Assembly (NCBI GenBank): GCA_034696485.1
Contig: JAQIWT010000068.1
Location: 1-40,463, forward strand
Source of the DNA: Isohypsibius dastychi
Taxonomy: Eukaryota > Tardigrada > Eutardigrada > Parachela > Isohypsibiidae
Reading direction: 5' to 3'
Length of the DNA: 40,463 nucleotides
Position numbers and translations under genes: made by a program. A model generated the notes under the pieces. It worked only from the letters and a program-made list of their open reading frames with translations. It made no database searches and was not told the origin of the DNA. Below are positions 18,383 to 25,291 of the stretch, piece after piece (position 1 is the stretch's first letter; every line of letters starts with the position of its first letter).

Positions 18383-18700
18383 TTACTCAGAGACCTTCCA
18401 AGCCCTCGCGCTATTGAGCGGTTGTAATCCAAGACGCTCCGATCCTCTTCGAAGAAGATTATCATGTCTCTTGAGTACGGAGAGTTGGAGGGCAAGCTCT
18501 CTTCGTTCATTATCAAGTGATACGGTCTCTGACTGTGCTTTGGCAAGACGATATCCGTAGTCGGTCGTCTCTATCTTCACCCAAACTTTTGCTACCAGCA
18601 CAATTACCAGCAATGTACATACTGCTAATTGAGCACGGACTCCTACTTGTGTTTTATGACGAGGGTAGTAAACGGTTTGGTATTCAAGACAAATTGCCAT
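18383..18700 (-). CDS. ftsL: FtsL-like bitopic division protein
   Basis: The call rests on size, topology and position, since FtsL is poorly conserved. From the ATG at 18700 the protein has 105 residues: a short Arg/Lys-bearing cytoplasmic part, one membrane helix (~21-40, AQLAVCTLLVIVLVAKVWV) and a periplasmic heptad-type segment (~50-90, AKAQSETVSLDNERRELALQ and on) ending in RLGLQPLNS, like the FtsL/DivIC tail. FtsL bridges FtsQ/FtsB to FtsWI. The frame is open further upstream (to 18817) within rsmH, but GGAG lies eight bases before 18700 and that start lies just past the rsmH stop, so the shorter form is preferred. Confidence 0.85.
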   Translation of the reverse strand: MAICLEYQTVYYPRHKTQVGVRAQLAVCTLLVIVLVAKVWVKIETTDYGYRLAKAQSETVSLDNERRELALQLSVLKRHDNLLRRGSERLGLQPLNSARAWKVSE

Positions 18701-18713
18701 ACTTATTTCTCCA

Positions 18714-19640
18714 CTAATGAAATTCAAATATTCGTAAACGCGCACTTCGAGAGGAAGGATTTCGGAGCACCTCTTCTTCGGAGGGAAGAATGGCCTTCTT
18801 AGAGAGCAGACGGCCAATCGACTTCGCTCGCCACATTCCCGGCATGGAAGCAGGTGGAGTGTCGCCGGACTCCCACTTGCGGCACACTCGAGTAACTTCT
18901 TTATCCTCCAAGGAATGAAAAGAAATAACGGCCAATCGACTGCCGGAATGAGAGATCGTTGGCAGCTGAGAGAGAAACGATCGGATCTCTTCGAGCTCCT
19001 TATTCACTGCGATACGAATCGCTTGAAACACCACCGTTGCTGGATTTGTAGTTCCTCGAGGAACAATTCCAAGGCAAGCTTTTTGCACAATCTCCGAAAC
19101 CACAGAAGAAGATCGGTGTGGACGATTACGAATGATCGCATTCGTCACGGATCGGGCCTCCTTTCCTACCCCCCCCTCTTTCAGAAGACGGAAGAGTTCC
19201 GACTCTCCTAGCTCATTCAAAAGATGCGCCGCTGTAAATTCTTGAGTCTCATCCATTCTCATATCGAGAGACTCTTCATCCCGGAACGAAAAACCACGAC
19301 CCTCTTTCAACTGATCAGTCGAAATTCCCAGATCAACCAAGATCCCGTCGAATTGATGGCCTGCATATACTTCCGCAGCACGGGAAAAAGAAGCGTGCCG
19401 AATAGTCAATCGTTCATCCGGAATCGCGGCACGAGTCCGCTCGATAGCGCGAAGATCCCGATCAAGAGCAAAGACTCGATTCATAGGATGAGCATTGAGC
19501 AAGGCACGACTATGTCCTCCGCCCCCAAGGGTGCAATCAAGGAACGTTCCGCCCTTATTAGCTAGTAATCCTACCAAGATCTCCTCCAATAGAACCGGAA
19601 CATGCAGCGTTCTTCCTATGACCGTTTCAGATGTCGACAT
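18714..19640 (-). CDS. rsmH: 16S rRNA (cytosine-1402-N4)-methyltransferase
   Basis: RsmH (MraW) methylates C1402 in the ribosomal P-site using S-adenosylmethionine. The 308 residues match the family. The N-terminal HVPVLLEEIL and SAM-binding FLDCTLGGGGHSRALL (~34-49) are followed by the DLGISTDQLKEGRGFSF motif (~108-124), MRMDETQEFTAAHLLNE, and the C-terminal FQAIRIAVNKELEEI and RLAVISFHSLEDKEV segments. Its start lies inside the last codons of mraZ (14-base overlap), the classic mraZ-rsmH coupling. Its stop is 14 bases before the preferred ftsL start. Confidence 0.98.
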   Translation of the reverse strand: MSTSETVIGRTLHVPVLLEEILVGLLANKGGTFLDCTLGGGGHSRALLNAHPMNRVFALDRDLRAIERTRAAIPDERLTIRHASFSRAAEVYAGHQFDGILVDLGISTDQLKEGRGFSFRDEESLDMRMDETQEFTAAHLLNELGESELFRLLKEGGVGKEARSVTNAIIRNRPHRSSSVVSEIVQKACLGIVPRGTTNPATVVFQAIRIAVNKELEEIRSFLSQLPTISHSGSRLAVISFHSLEDKEVTRVCRKWESGDTPPASMPGMWRAKSIGRLLSKKAILPSEEEVLRNPSSRSARLRIFEFH

Positions 19641-20163
19641 CAGTAAAAATTTCTGGATCCGAAATTAATGCGGCTTCCGCCTGAGCAAAGATCACGTCCC
19701 ATACTCGCGTGTCCCAAGCACGAAACCCGTGAATGGAAGAGGTAAAAGTCACCTCCCGCTCAATACCTGCGTAGGTTCGAAGATAGGTTGGAAGAAGAAT
19801 GCGGCCACTCCCATCGATAGGACACTCAGAAGCTCGACTCAGATAAAAATTCTCAAGCTTCTGCAACTTGGGACTAAATCGACTTTTTTCTCGAAGCCGA
19901 CGTTCAAAATCGCTCCAAGACTTCAGCCCAAACCCCTCCAAACACCGAGCCCCATCAGAGATATAATTCGTAATTACAACCGAAGACTCCTGCTTTTCCC
20001 CCAGCACCCGACGAAATTCCGAGGGAAGACTTACCCTTCCTTTCTCATCCATCGAATGGGAAAAGTTCCCACGAAAGCCGTACGAAGAAAACTCCTCCTC
20101 CTTCAACCCTCTTATATCACTGAGATTTTTAGTTTCCATGCTTGGCGTCAAATGCCTATACAT
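19627..20163 (-). CDS. mraZ: Transcriptional regulator MraZ
   Basis: MraZ is a DNA-binding regulator that represses its own dcw operon by binding repeated TGGGN boxes. Both AbrB-like half-domains are present: FRGNFSHSMDEKGRVSLPSEF (split at ~30-50), with the DxKGR motif, and the second copy CPIDGSGRILLPTYLRTYAG. At 178 codons from 20163 it is longer than the usual ~145-150, because ~29 residues precede FRGNF. The ATG at 20163 overlaps the operator box, and an ATG at 20139 is an alternative start. A strong AAGGAGGAGGAG lies inside the reading frame just before the conserved domain, but no ATG, GTG or TTG follows it in frame. Confidence 0.94.
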   Translation of the reverse strand: MYRHLTPSMETKNLSDIRGLKEEEFSSYGFRGNFSHSMDEKGRVSLPSEFRRVLGEKQESSVVITNYISDGARCLEGFGLKSWSDFERRLREKSRFSPKLQKLENFYLSRASECPIDGSGRILLPTYLRTYAGIEREVTFTSSIHGFRAWDTRVWDVIFAQAEAALISDPEIFTDVDI

Positions 20164-20177
20164 CCCACTTTATCCCA
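20163..20177 (-). promoter_or_regulatory. MraZ operator: two TGGGA boxes with 10-base period
   Basis: On the minus strand TGGGA occurs at 20173-20177 and again at 20163-20167, separated by five bases. This is the box and spacing described for MraZ operators in other bacteria (TGGGN direct repeats with 5-base spacers). The boxes lie right at and after the predicted transcription start, where a bound repressor would block initiation. A third, imperfect box (TGGAT) lies one base out of register upstream. Confidence 0.75.
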
Positions 20178-20185
20178 CTCTATCC

Positions 20186-20214
20186 AGATTATGGGAACAG
20201 CCACTCACGGTCAA
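20186..20214 (-). promoter_or_regulatory. Sigma70-type promoter of mraZ/dcw operon
   Basis: On the minus strand -35 TTGACC (20209-20214) and -10 TAATCT (20186-20191) are exactly 17 bases apart. The predicted start near 20179 falls at the edge of the two TGGGA boxes. No gene other than mraZ lies downstream before the operator, so this promoter should drive the division and cell-wall cluster. Confidence 0.75.
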
Positions 20215-20317
20215 GCATCATTTTTGGTTTTGGAAAAAAAAGAACTGTGTCTTAGAAGAGGGAGAATAAGCGACAAGGAAATAACAGGATCGGGCGTAAA
20301 AAGATCAAGAAGAGGCC

Positions 20318-20406
20318 GTCATTGCGAAGAGCGGCTTGTCCACCGTCGCCCTTGCAAAGTTGGAGACGAAGGAGGAAACAACACCCCCACACGCAAACGT
20401 TTGTGA
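20318..20406 (+). repeat. Dispersed intergenic repeat, degenerate copy C
   Basis: The element begins GTCATTGCGAAGAGCGG and ends with AAACGTTTGTG, like copies A and B, but its middle differs in sequence and length. It lies head-to-head with copy B across ~60 bases, so the pair could fold into a large cruciform or stem-loop in the transcript of the glmS 3' flank. Confidence 0.5.
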
Positions 20407-20465
20407 ACTTCGCTCCTCTGTGACGATCAAGACGATCAAATGGTGATAGTCAGGAGAAATAGAGA

Positions 20466-20538
20466 TTTACTTCCTCCCCGAATGCACAAACGCTGTGCAG
20501 GAGGTTGCGTCGTCGCTGAAGCTCCTCCTCACAATGAC
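20466..20538 (-). repeat. Dispersed intergenic repeat, copy B
   Basis: On the minus strand it opens GTCATTGTGAGGAGGAGC, has AGCGACGACGCAACC in the middle and closes with GCGTTTGTGCATTCGGGGAGGAAGT. Both ends and core match copy A at 12229-12302, eight kilobases away. It lies 13 bases past the glmS stop on the glmS strand. Confidence 0.75.
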
Positions 20539-20551
20539 AATTTTGTGAAAA

Positions 20552-22384
20552 TTACTCCACCGTCACGCTTTTCGCCAAATTCCTCGGCAAGTCTACATCG
20601 GTGCCATTCAGTACCGCTACATGATAGGAAAGAAACTGCAGAGGCACCGTCATAATAATCGGAGCTAAGAGCGGTGAAACATGGGGAACTTCAATGACGG
20701 TATCACAATACTTTGGAAGCTCGGTATGACCCTTCCAATCGGTAATCGCAATCACTTTCCCGGATCGTGATTCGACTTCACGAAGATTGGAAAGGATCTT
20801 TTCGAAGATCTCTTCTTCCTTTTGAAGCAATACCACCACGGGCATATTTTCATCGATCAACGAAATCGGTCCGTGCTTAATCTCCCCTGCAGGATATCCC
20901 TCTGCATGGATATAAGAGATCTCTTTGAGCTTCAAAGCTCCTTCTAAGGCAATTGGATAGCAGACCCCACGACCGAGGAATAAGAAATCCCGCGCGGTAT
21001 AAAACCTCTTGGCGACTTTCTGAACCACATCGCCACACTTGAGAACCTCATCAATTGCTCCTGGCAAATGAATAAGGTCTTTTACCAGCTGCTTCGCTTT
21101 TCCATTCAGCGTCCCTCGCTCTTGCCCAAGGTACACAGCAAGAAGATACACAGCGACAAGCTGAGTAGTGAATGCCTTGGTTGAAGCGACACTAATCTCA
21201 GGACCGGCATGAGTATAAAGAGTACTCATGACCTTACGAGTCAGTGAAGAGCCTAATACATTGCAAATGGCAAAAGTCTTGCAATACTTCGAGGCAAGAT
21301 CAATGGCGGCAACCGTATCGGCGGTCTCTCCAGATTGGGAGATAGCAAGTACAAGAGTATCGGCATCGAGAGGAGCATCTCGATAACGAAACTCCGAAGC
21401 GTAGTCTACTTCGCAAGGAATTCGAGCGATTCGCTCAATGTAGAATTTCGCGGTAAGGCATGCATGCCAAGCGGTTCCGCAAGCAATCAAAATAATCTTT
21501 CGTATGCCTTGGATATCAGATTTTTTCAAACCCAATTCGGAGAGATCGACGATTTGGGATTCCTCATCGATTCTTCCTCGAAGTGTATCTGAAATAGCAG
21601 AAACCTGATCATGCGTTTCTTTCAGCATGTAATGCTTATATCCGCCCTTCTGCGCCGTAATAGGATCCCAGGTGATGATCCGAATCTCACGCTGTACTTC
21701 CTTGCCATCATTCTCAATTGAGATCGAATCTGCCTTGATCTCAGCGATATCTCCGTCCTCAAGAATAATTACCTTTCGAGTATGCTCAAGAACCGCAGGA
21801 ATATCACTTGCGACGAATGCTTCACCTTCCCCTACTCCAATTACGATCGGAGTAGCGGTCTTTGCTACAAGGATCCGATCGGGATGATCTCGATCCATAG
21901 CGAGTAGCGCGAAACTTCCTCGAATTTTTTGACACATGGATCGAAACGCATCTCTCGGAGCCAACCCCTTCTCAAGTTCCCGATCATATAAATGCGCGGC
22001 AATTTCAGTATCTGTTTCTGATCGAAAAGCTCGCCCTTCAGCAATAAGCTCTTCTTTGAGAATCACATAGTTCTCAATAATGCCATTATGAATCAAGCTC
22101 ACCCGGCCCGCGGAATGAGGATGGGCGTTATCTTCGGAGGGCTTCCCATGGGTCGCCCATCGAGTGTGTCCTAATCCAACATGGGCCACGCCTCGTTCTC
22201 TCCGTTGGCTTAAAACATCTTTCAAAGCCTGAAGCTTGCCCTTCGCGCGAGTAACATTCATCACTCCATCTTCGTACATAACGACGCCTGCAGAGTCGTA
22301 TCCTCGATACTCAAGCTTTTCCAATCCTCCGATAACAATCGGAAGCGCATCTTTTGGACCAACGTAACCAACAATACCGCACAT
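20552..22384 (-). CDS. glmS: Glutamine--fructose-6-phosphate aminotransferase (isomerising)
   Basis: GlmS makes glucosamine-6-phosphate from fructose-6-phosphate and glutamine, the entry to UDP-GlcNAc for peptidoglycan. The 610 residues fit the family. The N-terminal Cys (C2, exposed after Met removal, MCGIVGYVG) is the glutaminase nucleophile; EYRGYDSAG, HTRWATHGKPSEDNAHPH and HNGIIENY follow. Two SIS isomerase domains have ACGTAWHACLTAKFYIER, ISQSGETADTVAAI and the C-terminal EGYPAGEIKHGPISLID. It ends in NLAKSVTVE, as catalytic C-tails do. It has its own candidate promoter and no riboswitch-ribozyme (glmS type) is evident in its short leader. Confidence 0.98.
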   Translation of the reverse strand: MCGIVGYVGPKDALPIVIGGLEKLEYRGYDSAGVVMYEDGVMNVTRAKGKLQALKDVLSQRRERGVAHVGLGHTRWATHGKPSEDNAHPHSAGRVSLIHNGIIENYVILKEELIAEGRAFRSETDTEIAAHLYDRELEKGLAPRDAFRSMCQKIRGSFALLAMDRDHPDRILVAKTATPIVIGVGEGEAFVASDIPAVLEHTRKVIILEDGDIAEIKADSISIENDGKEVQREIRIITWDPITAQKGGYKHYMLKETHDQVSAISDTLRGRIDEESQIVDLSELGLKKSDIQGIRKIILIACGTAWHACLTAKFYIERIARIPCEVDYASEFRYRDAPLDADTLVLAISQSGETADTVAAIDLASKYCKTFAICNVLGSSLTRKVMSTLYTHAGPEISVASTKAFTTQLVAVYLLAVYLGQERGTLNGKAKQLVKDLIHLPGAIDEVLKCGDVVQKVAKRFYTARDFLFLGRGVCYPIALEGALKLKEISYIHAEGYPAGEIKHGPISLIDENMPVVVLLQKEEEIFEKILSNLREVESRSGKVIAITDWKGHTELPKYCDTVIEVPHVSPLLAPIIMTVPLQFLSYHVAVLNGTDVDLPRNLAKSVTVE

Positions 22385-22695
22385 ATCGGGAGCTTTTTGA
22401 GAAAATTAATGAGTCCAGAGTATATGCGATTGACGCTAGCTTAAACAAGGATTGAAGCCGGAATCCTGTCATCCTGTGGATGAAAGCGGCTAGAAGCGAA
22501 CTGAAAACTCCAGAAATAAGAGTTAGCTCCTATTCTAAGAGGCCAAAGGAGGACTCCCCTTGCAAGGGAGCCTATAAAGAGAGGCCTGGAGAACTAAGAA
22601 ATTCTTTCACTCTTTTCAAGAATCCTGAGAGTTTTTTCAGTAGAAAACCCGATATGAGCTATCCGGAATGTTCGCTTCATTCCTTTCTGCCAACA
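22385..22695. other. Gene-free spacer between glmS and double-HisB gene
   Basis: This 311-base stretch contains the candidate glmS promoter at its left end. A small hairpin, CTCCC at ~22553-22557 with GGGAG about seven bases on, lies in the middle and has no following U-run. A plus-strand frame crossing it runs antisense into the HisB-like gene and is a shadow. Confidence 0.4.
22419..22448 (-). promoter_or_regulatory. Candidate promoter of glmS
   Basis: On the minus strand -35 TTGTTT (22443-22448) and -10 TATACT (22419-22424) are separated by 18 bases. The predicted start near 22412 leaves a leader of ~28 bases, too short for a large regulatory RNA. The -10 is good and the -35 is weak. Confidence 0.45.
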
Positions 22696-23940
22696 TTAGG
22701 CCAAGGTCGCCTTTACTCCAGGGGGAACTCCGCGCCGATATGGATTTACAACGTAGATATTGCCGAGAGCAGTTCCGAGGGCCTGAAAAAGTTCCTGCCA
22801 TACCTCGTTTGGTTGCGCATAATCTCGGATATGCACCATAATACTTGCAGACATTCCCCCTGAAAGACCATCGAGAAAGTCATCTAGATCTTCCGTACGG
22901 AGTCCTGTCATTACATTGTGGCCTATCACAAAGTTCCGACGAAATTTATTTGAATCCCCATCTTGAGGGATCAATCGCCAGAATTTCCGACCTTCCACAC
23001 TTACTCCTACCCGAACATTTTTGTTCTTTACATCAGAAAGAGTAAGAAGATTGCTCCCTGCACCATTCACTCCGTACTTTTCCATTCGAGCTTTGAGGAT
23101 CTCTAAAAGTGCGCGTCCCATCACAAGACCAATATCCTCAAGAACTACATGGCTTGATGAGAGAGTGGTCGCCTGGAAATGTATTTCGAGGCCAACTCCG
23201 AATGCTTTCGCAAAGCTCCTGAATAATGCATCGATTTCTCTCACTGCGTCTCGAATGCTCTCATCAACTTCAAGGTGGAAGGTTTCTTTTCCGGGAGAAA
23301 GAAAATCTATCGTGACGGTTATCTTTGTTTCTGCAGTTCCCCTCCGAACTTTCGCTCGGTGGATCCCCTTCTCCAAAACAACGATTTCTCCCACCTCATC
23401 CTTCGTCTCAACACTCCTGTCATCATACATTACCTTCAGGGCTGCGGCTCGCTCATCTTCCGGCATAAAGATCCTGCTAAGAGCGATTCCCACCCCGCGA
23501 TAGATGCCCTCCCAAGTATGATGCGTATCTTCAAGAGTCCATATTTGAATGGAGATTTGGGCTGATAACCCATCACTCAATCCTTCCAATAACTCCTTGA
23601 GCACCTGACCGGAACTTACCTGTTCACAACGTAAGTTGAGAAACCATTCCAAATCGACTCCTCCGGCTGTCGAGAAATCCACTCCTCCTTGACCCAGCAC
23701 GATAGAGATAGCCGCACTGCCATCATCAATCATCCCTAAGGCGCTCCCCTCGATATTTTGAACGGGAAATTTTTTAATCTCCTGCCCTAGAGCTCTTCCT
23801 AAATCTTTCCAGTCTTCATTTTTCCACTCCAACTCAATGGAGAGACCCATCCTCCAAGCAATATGTTCGATCATATGGCTGACAAAATGGTTCGACGTGA
23901 TGATTCTCTTCTTACGAACGTCACCGAATGAGATTTCCAT
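22696..23940 (-). CDS. Tandem double HisB-like (imidazoleglycerol-phosphate dehydratase fold) protein with degenerate active sites
   Basis: The 414 residues contain two HisB-like units (~1-165 and ~190-414); normal HisB is ~195 residues and single. Unit 1 has HFVSHMIEHIAWRMG (18-32, like the DHML segment), WKDLGRALGQEI (44-55), a short GMIDDGSA, and DTHHTWE (138-144), the second HHxxE metal motif. Unit 2 has RAKVRRGTAETKITVTIDF (195-213), SSHVVLEDIGLVMGRAL (262-278, in place of DDHHTVEDVGIALGQAL), KYGVNGAGSN and the C-terminal RRGVPPGVKATL (402-413, like GVPSTKGVL). The first HHxxE is missing from unit 1 and the second from unit 2. It starts 16 bases after hisD with an AGAGGAG ribosome site. 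It may be a catalytic hybrid, a changed enzyme or a non-catalytic protein; the fold assignment is firm, the activity is not. Confidence 0.8.
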   Translation of the reverse strand: MEISFGDVRKKRIITSNHFVSHMIEHIAWRMGLSIELEWKNEDWKDLGRALGQEIKKFPVQNIEGSALGMIDDGSAAISIVLGQGGVDFSTAGGVDLEWFLNLRCEQVSSGQVLKELLEGLSDGLSAQISIQIWTLEDTHHTWEGIYRGVGIALSRIFMPEDERAAALKVMYDDRSVETKDEVGEIVVLEKGIHRAKVRRGTAETKITVTIDFLSPGKETFHLEVDESIRDAVREIDALFRSFAKAFGVGLEIHFQATTLSSSHVVLEDIGLVMGRALLEILKARMEKYGVNGAGSNLLTLSDVKNKNVRVGVSVEGRKFWRLIPQDGDSNKFRRNFVIGHNVMTGLRTEDLDDFLDGLSGGMSASIMVHIRDYAQPNEVWQELFQALGTALGNIYVVNPYRRGVPPGVKATLA

Positions 23941-23956
23941 TTTTCAACTCCTCTTT

Positions 23957-25291
23957 TTATTGCTTTAACCGAATAAGGACTGATTGTGTATGCGCATCCA
24001 AACGCTCTACCGTACTAATAGTGGTTATAATAGGTTCGAGATTCTGTAGGCCTTCAGGGGTAAGGAACTGAATCTCGGACTTCTTCAGAAAGGTTTCAAC
24101 ACCGATGGGAGAAACCGTCTTTGGTGCCACACCTGTCGGAAGACAATGATTGGTCCCACTCGCATAATCTCCCACAGCAACTGGAGCGAAGTGCCCAAGA
24201 AAGATCGATCCAGCATTTCGAATCTGATCGCAGATCTCCCAGGGGTTGTCCGTCATAATCTCCAGATGTTCGGTACTATATTCATTCGCGAAATCTACGA
24301 TCTCATTCATGGTATCGAACAGAACGATCGCGCAGTATCGACTGAGCGCTACCTCAGCCACGTGCTTTCGGCCCAATCGAGGAAGTTGATCTTGGAGATG
24401 CAAAAGTGTTTCCTCCGCAAGTCGTTTAGATGTTGTCGCTAAAACAGCGCACGCATTTTGATCGTGCTCGCATCGAGCAAGAATATCGGCGGCACAGTTT
24501 TCGGGCTTTGCACTTTCATCAGCAATAATGAGAGCCTCAGAAGGGCCAGATAGCATATCAATTGCGGTTCCTCGAAGTGATACCTCCATCTTTGCCGCTT
24601 GGGTGTAAACGCTTCCAGGGCCAACAATTTTCAGGACAGGTTGAATGGTTTGAGTTCCGAGACTCATGGCGGCGATTCCTGCGATACCTCCAACACGATA
24701 AATCTCATCGACACCAGCAATATCAGCAGCGATCAGCATCTCATAGTGCTTGCCGGTCGGGGGAAAACAGGCTACCACTCGCTTTACTCCCGCCGTTTTC
24801 GCAGCCACGGTGAGAATTTGCATGACGGTTGGTAGGGGAACCTGCCCCGCTGGAACCGTTAGTCCGACACTTTCAATAGGAGTGATTTTCCATCCTGTTG
24901 TTACTCCGGGAACATATTCCCCAACCTCTTGCCATTCCTTTGGTAATTGACGTCGGTGGAACTCCGTCGAAATCTCAATTTGTTTCTGAATCGCTTCTAC
25001 GATTTTCTTATCAACGCATCGATACGCCTCTGCGATATCTTCTTGGGTCACTCGCAAATTTTCCTTGTTAAATATTTTGTCATCAAAAGTTCGGATGTAA
25101 TCCACCAAAGCGTCATCACCCTTCTCTTCTACTTTTGCGATCCACTCTCGAGCGACCGCACGAGCCGAAGCCAGATCAAGTTGCGATCTCTTGAGAATCT
25201 TCTCCTTTGCATCACTCGGAGCTTCGCTCCATCGGTAAACTGGAATAGTTGTCATATTCATATGTTCCTTTACTTCACTTGTTGATTCCAT
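23957..25291 (-). CDS. hisD: Histidinol dehydrogenase (HisD family)
   Basis: HisD oxidises L-histidinol to L-histidine in two NAD-dependent steps. The 444 residues match the family. EYSTEHLEI (338-346) holds the catalytic Glu341 and His342; Asp375 (GDYASGTNHCLPTG) and His434 (ERLDAHTQSV) match zinc ligands. GPSEALIIADESA and GVDEIYRVGGIAGIAAM are typical. Two departures stand out. The SQAEH motif that carries the first zinc ligand reads ARCEH, with Arg273 for Gln (codon CGA). The usual GPGN reads GPGS. The start at 25291 overlaps the aminotransferase end by 22 bases with AGGA upstream; an ATG at 25261 preceded by AAAGGA is equally likely. A HisD-like dehydrogenase for another amino alcohol is the alternative. 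Confidence 0.88.
   Translation of the reverse strand: MESTSEVKEHMNMTTIPVYRWSEAPSDAKEKILKRSQLDLASARAVAREWIAKVEEKGDDALVDYIRTFDDKIFNKENLRVTQEDIAEAYRCVDKKIVEAIQKQIEISTEFHRRQLPKEWQEVGEYVPGVTTGWKITPIESVGLTVPAGQVPLPTVMQILTVAAKTAGVKRVVACFPPTGKHYEMLIAADIAGVDEIYRVGGIAGIAAMSLGTQTIQPVLKIVGPGSVYTQAAKMEVSLRGTAIDMLSGPSEALIIADESAKPENCAADILARCEHDQNACAVLATTSKRLAEETLLHLQDQLPRLGRKHVAEVALSRYCAIVLFDTMNEIVDFANEYSTEHLEIMTDNPWEICDQIRNAGSIFLGHFAPVAVGDYASGTNHCLPTGVAPKTVSPIGVETFLKKSEIQFLTPEGLQNLEPIITTISTVERLDAHTQSVLIRLKQ

Larger units (their letters stand above)
20164..20551. other. Gene-free mraZ-glmS spacer with repeats and dcw promoter
   Basis: This 388-base spacer holds the mraZ promoter and operator at its left and two oppositely oriented copies of the dispersed repeat further right (20318-20406 and 20466-20538). 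A plus-strand frame running through mraZ into this region is a shadow. The glmS stop lies at the right edge, and no clear U-run terminator follows it. Confidence 0.6.

Noticed and set aside
18701-18817. Upstream extension of the ftsL frame to 18817
   Set aside because: It lies inside rsmH, and GGAG stands at the right distance before the ATG at 18700 just past the rsmH stop.
19729-20406. 225-codon plus-strand ORF through mraZ
   Set aside because: It is antisense to mraZ and its promoter, and the translation has no recognisable domain.
22385-22440. glmS-type ribozyme or riboswitch ahead of glmS
   Set aside because: The likely leader is about 28 bases, far too short, and no conserved glmS ribozyme core was seen.
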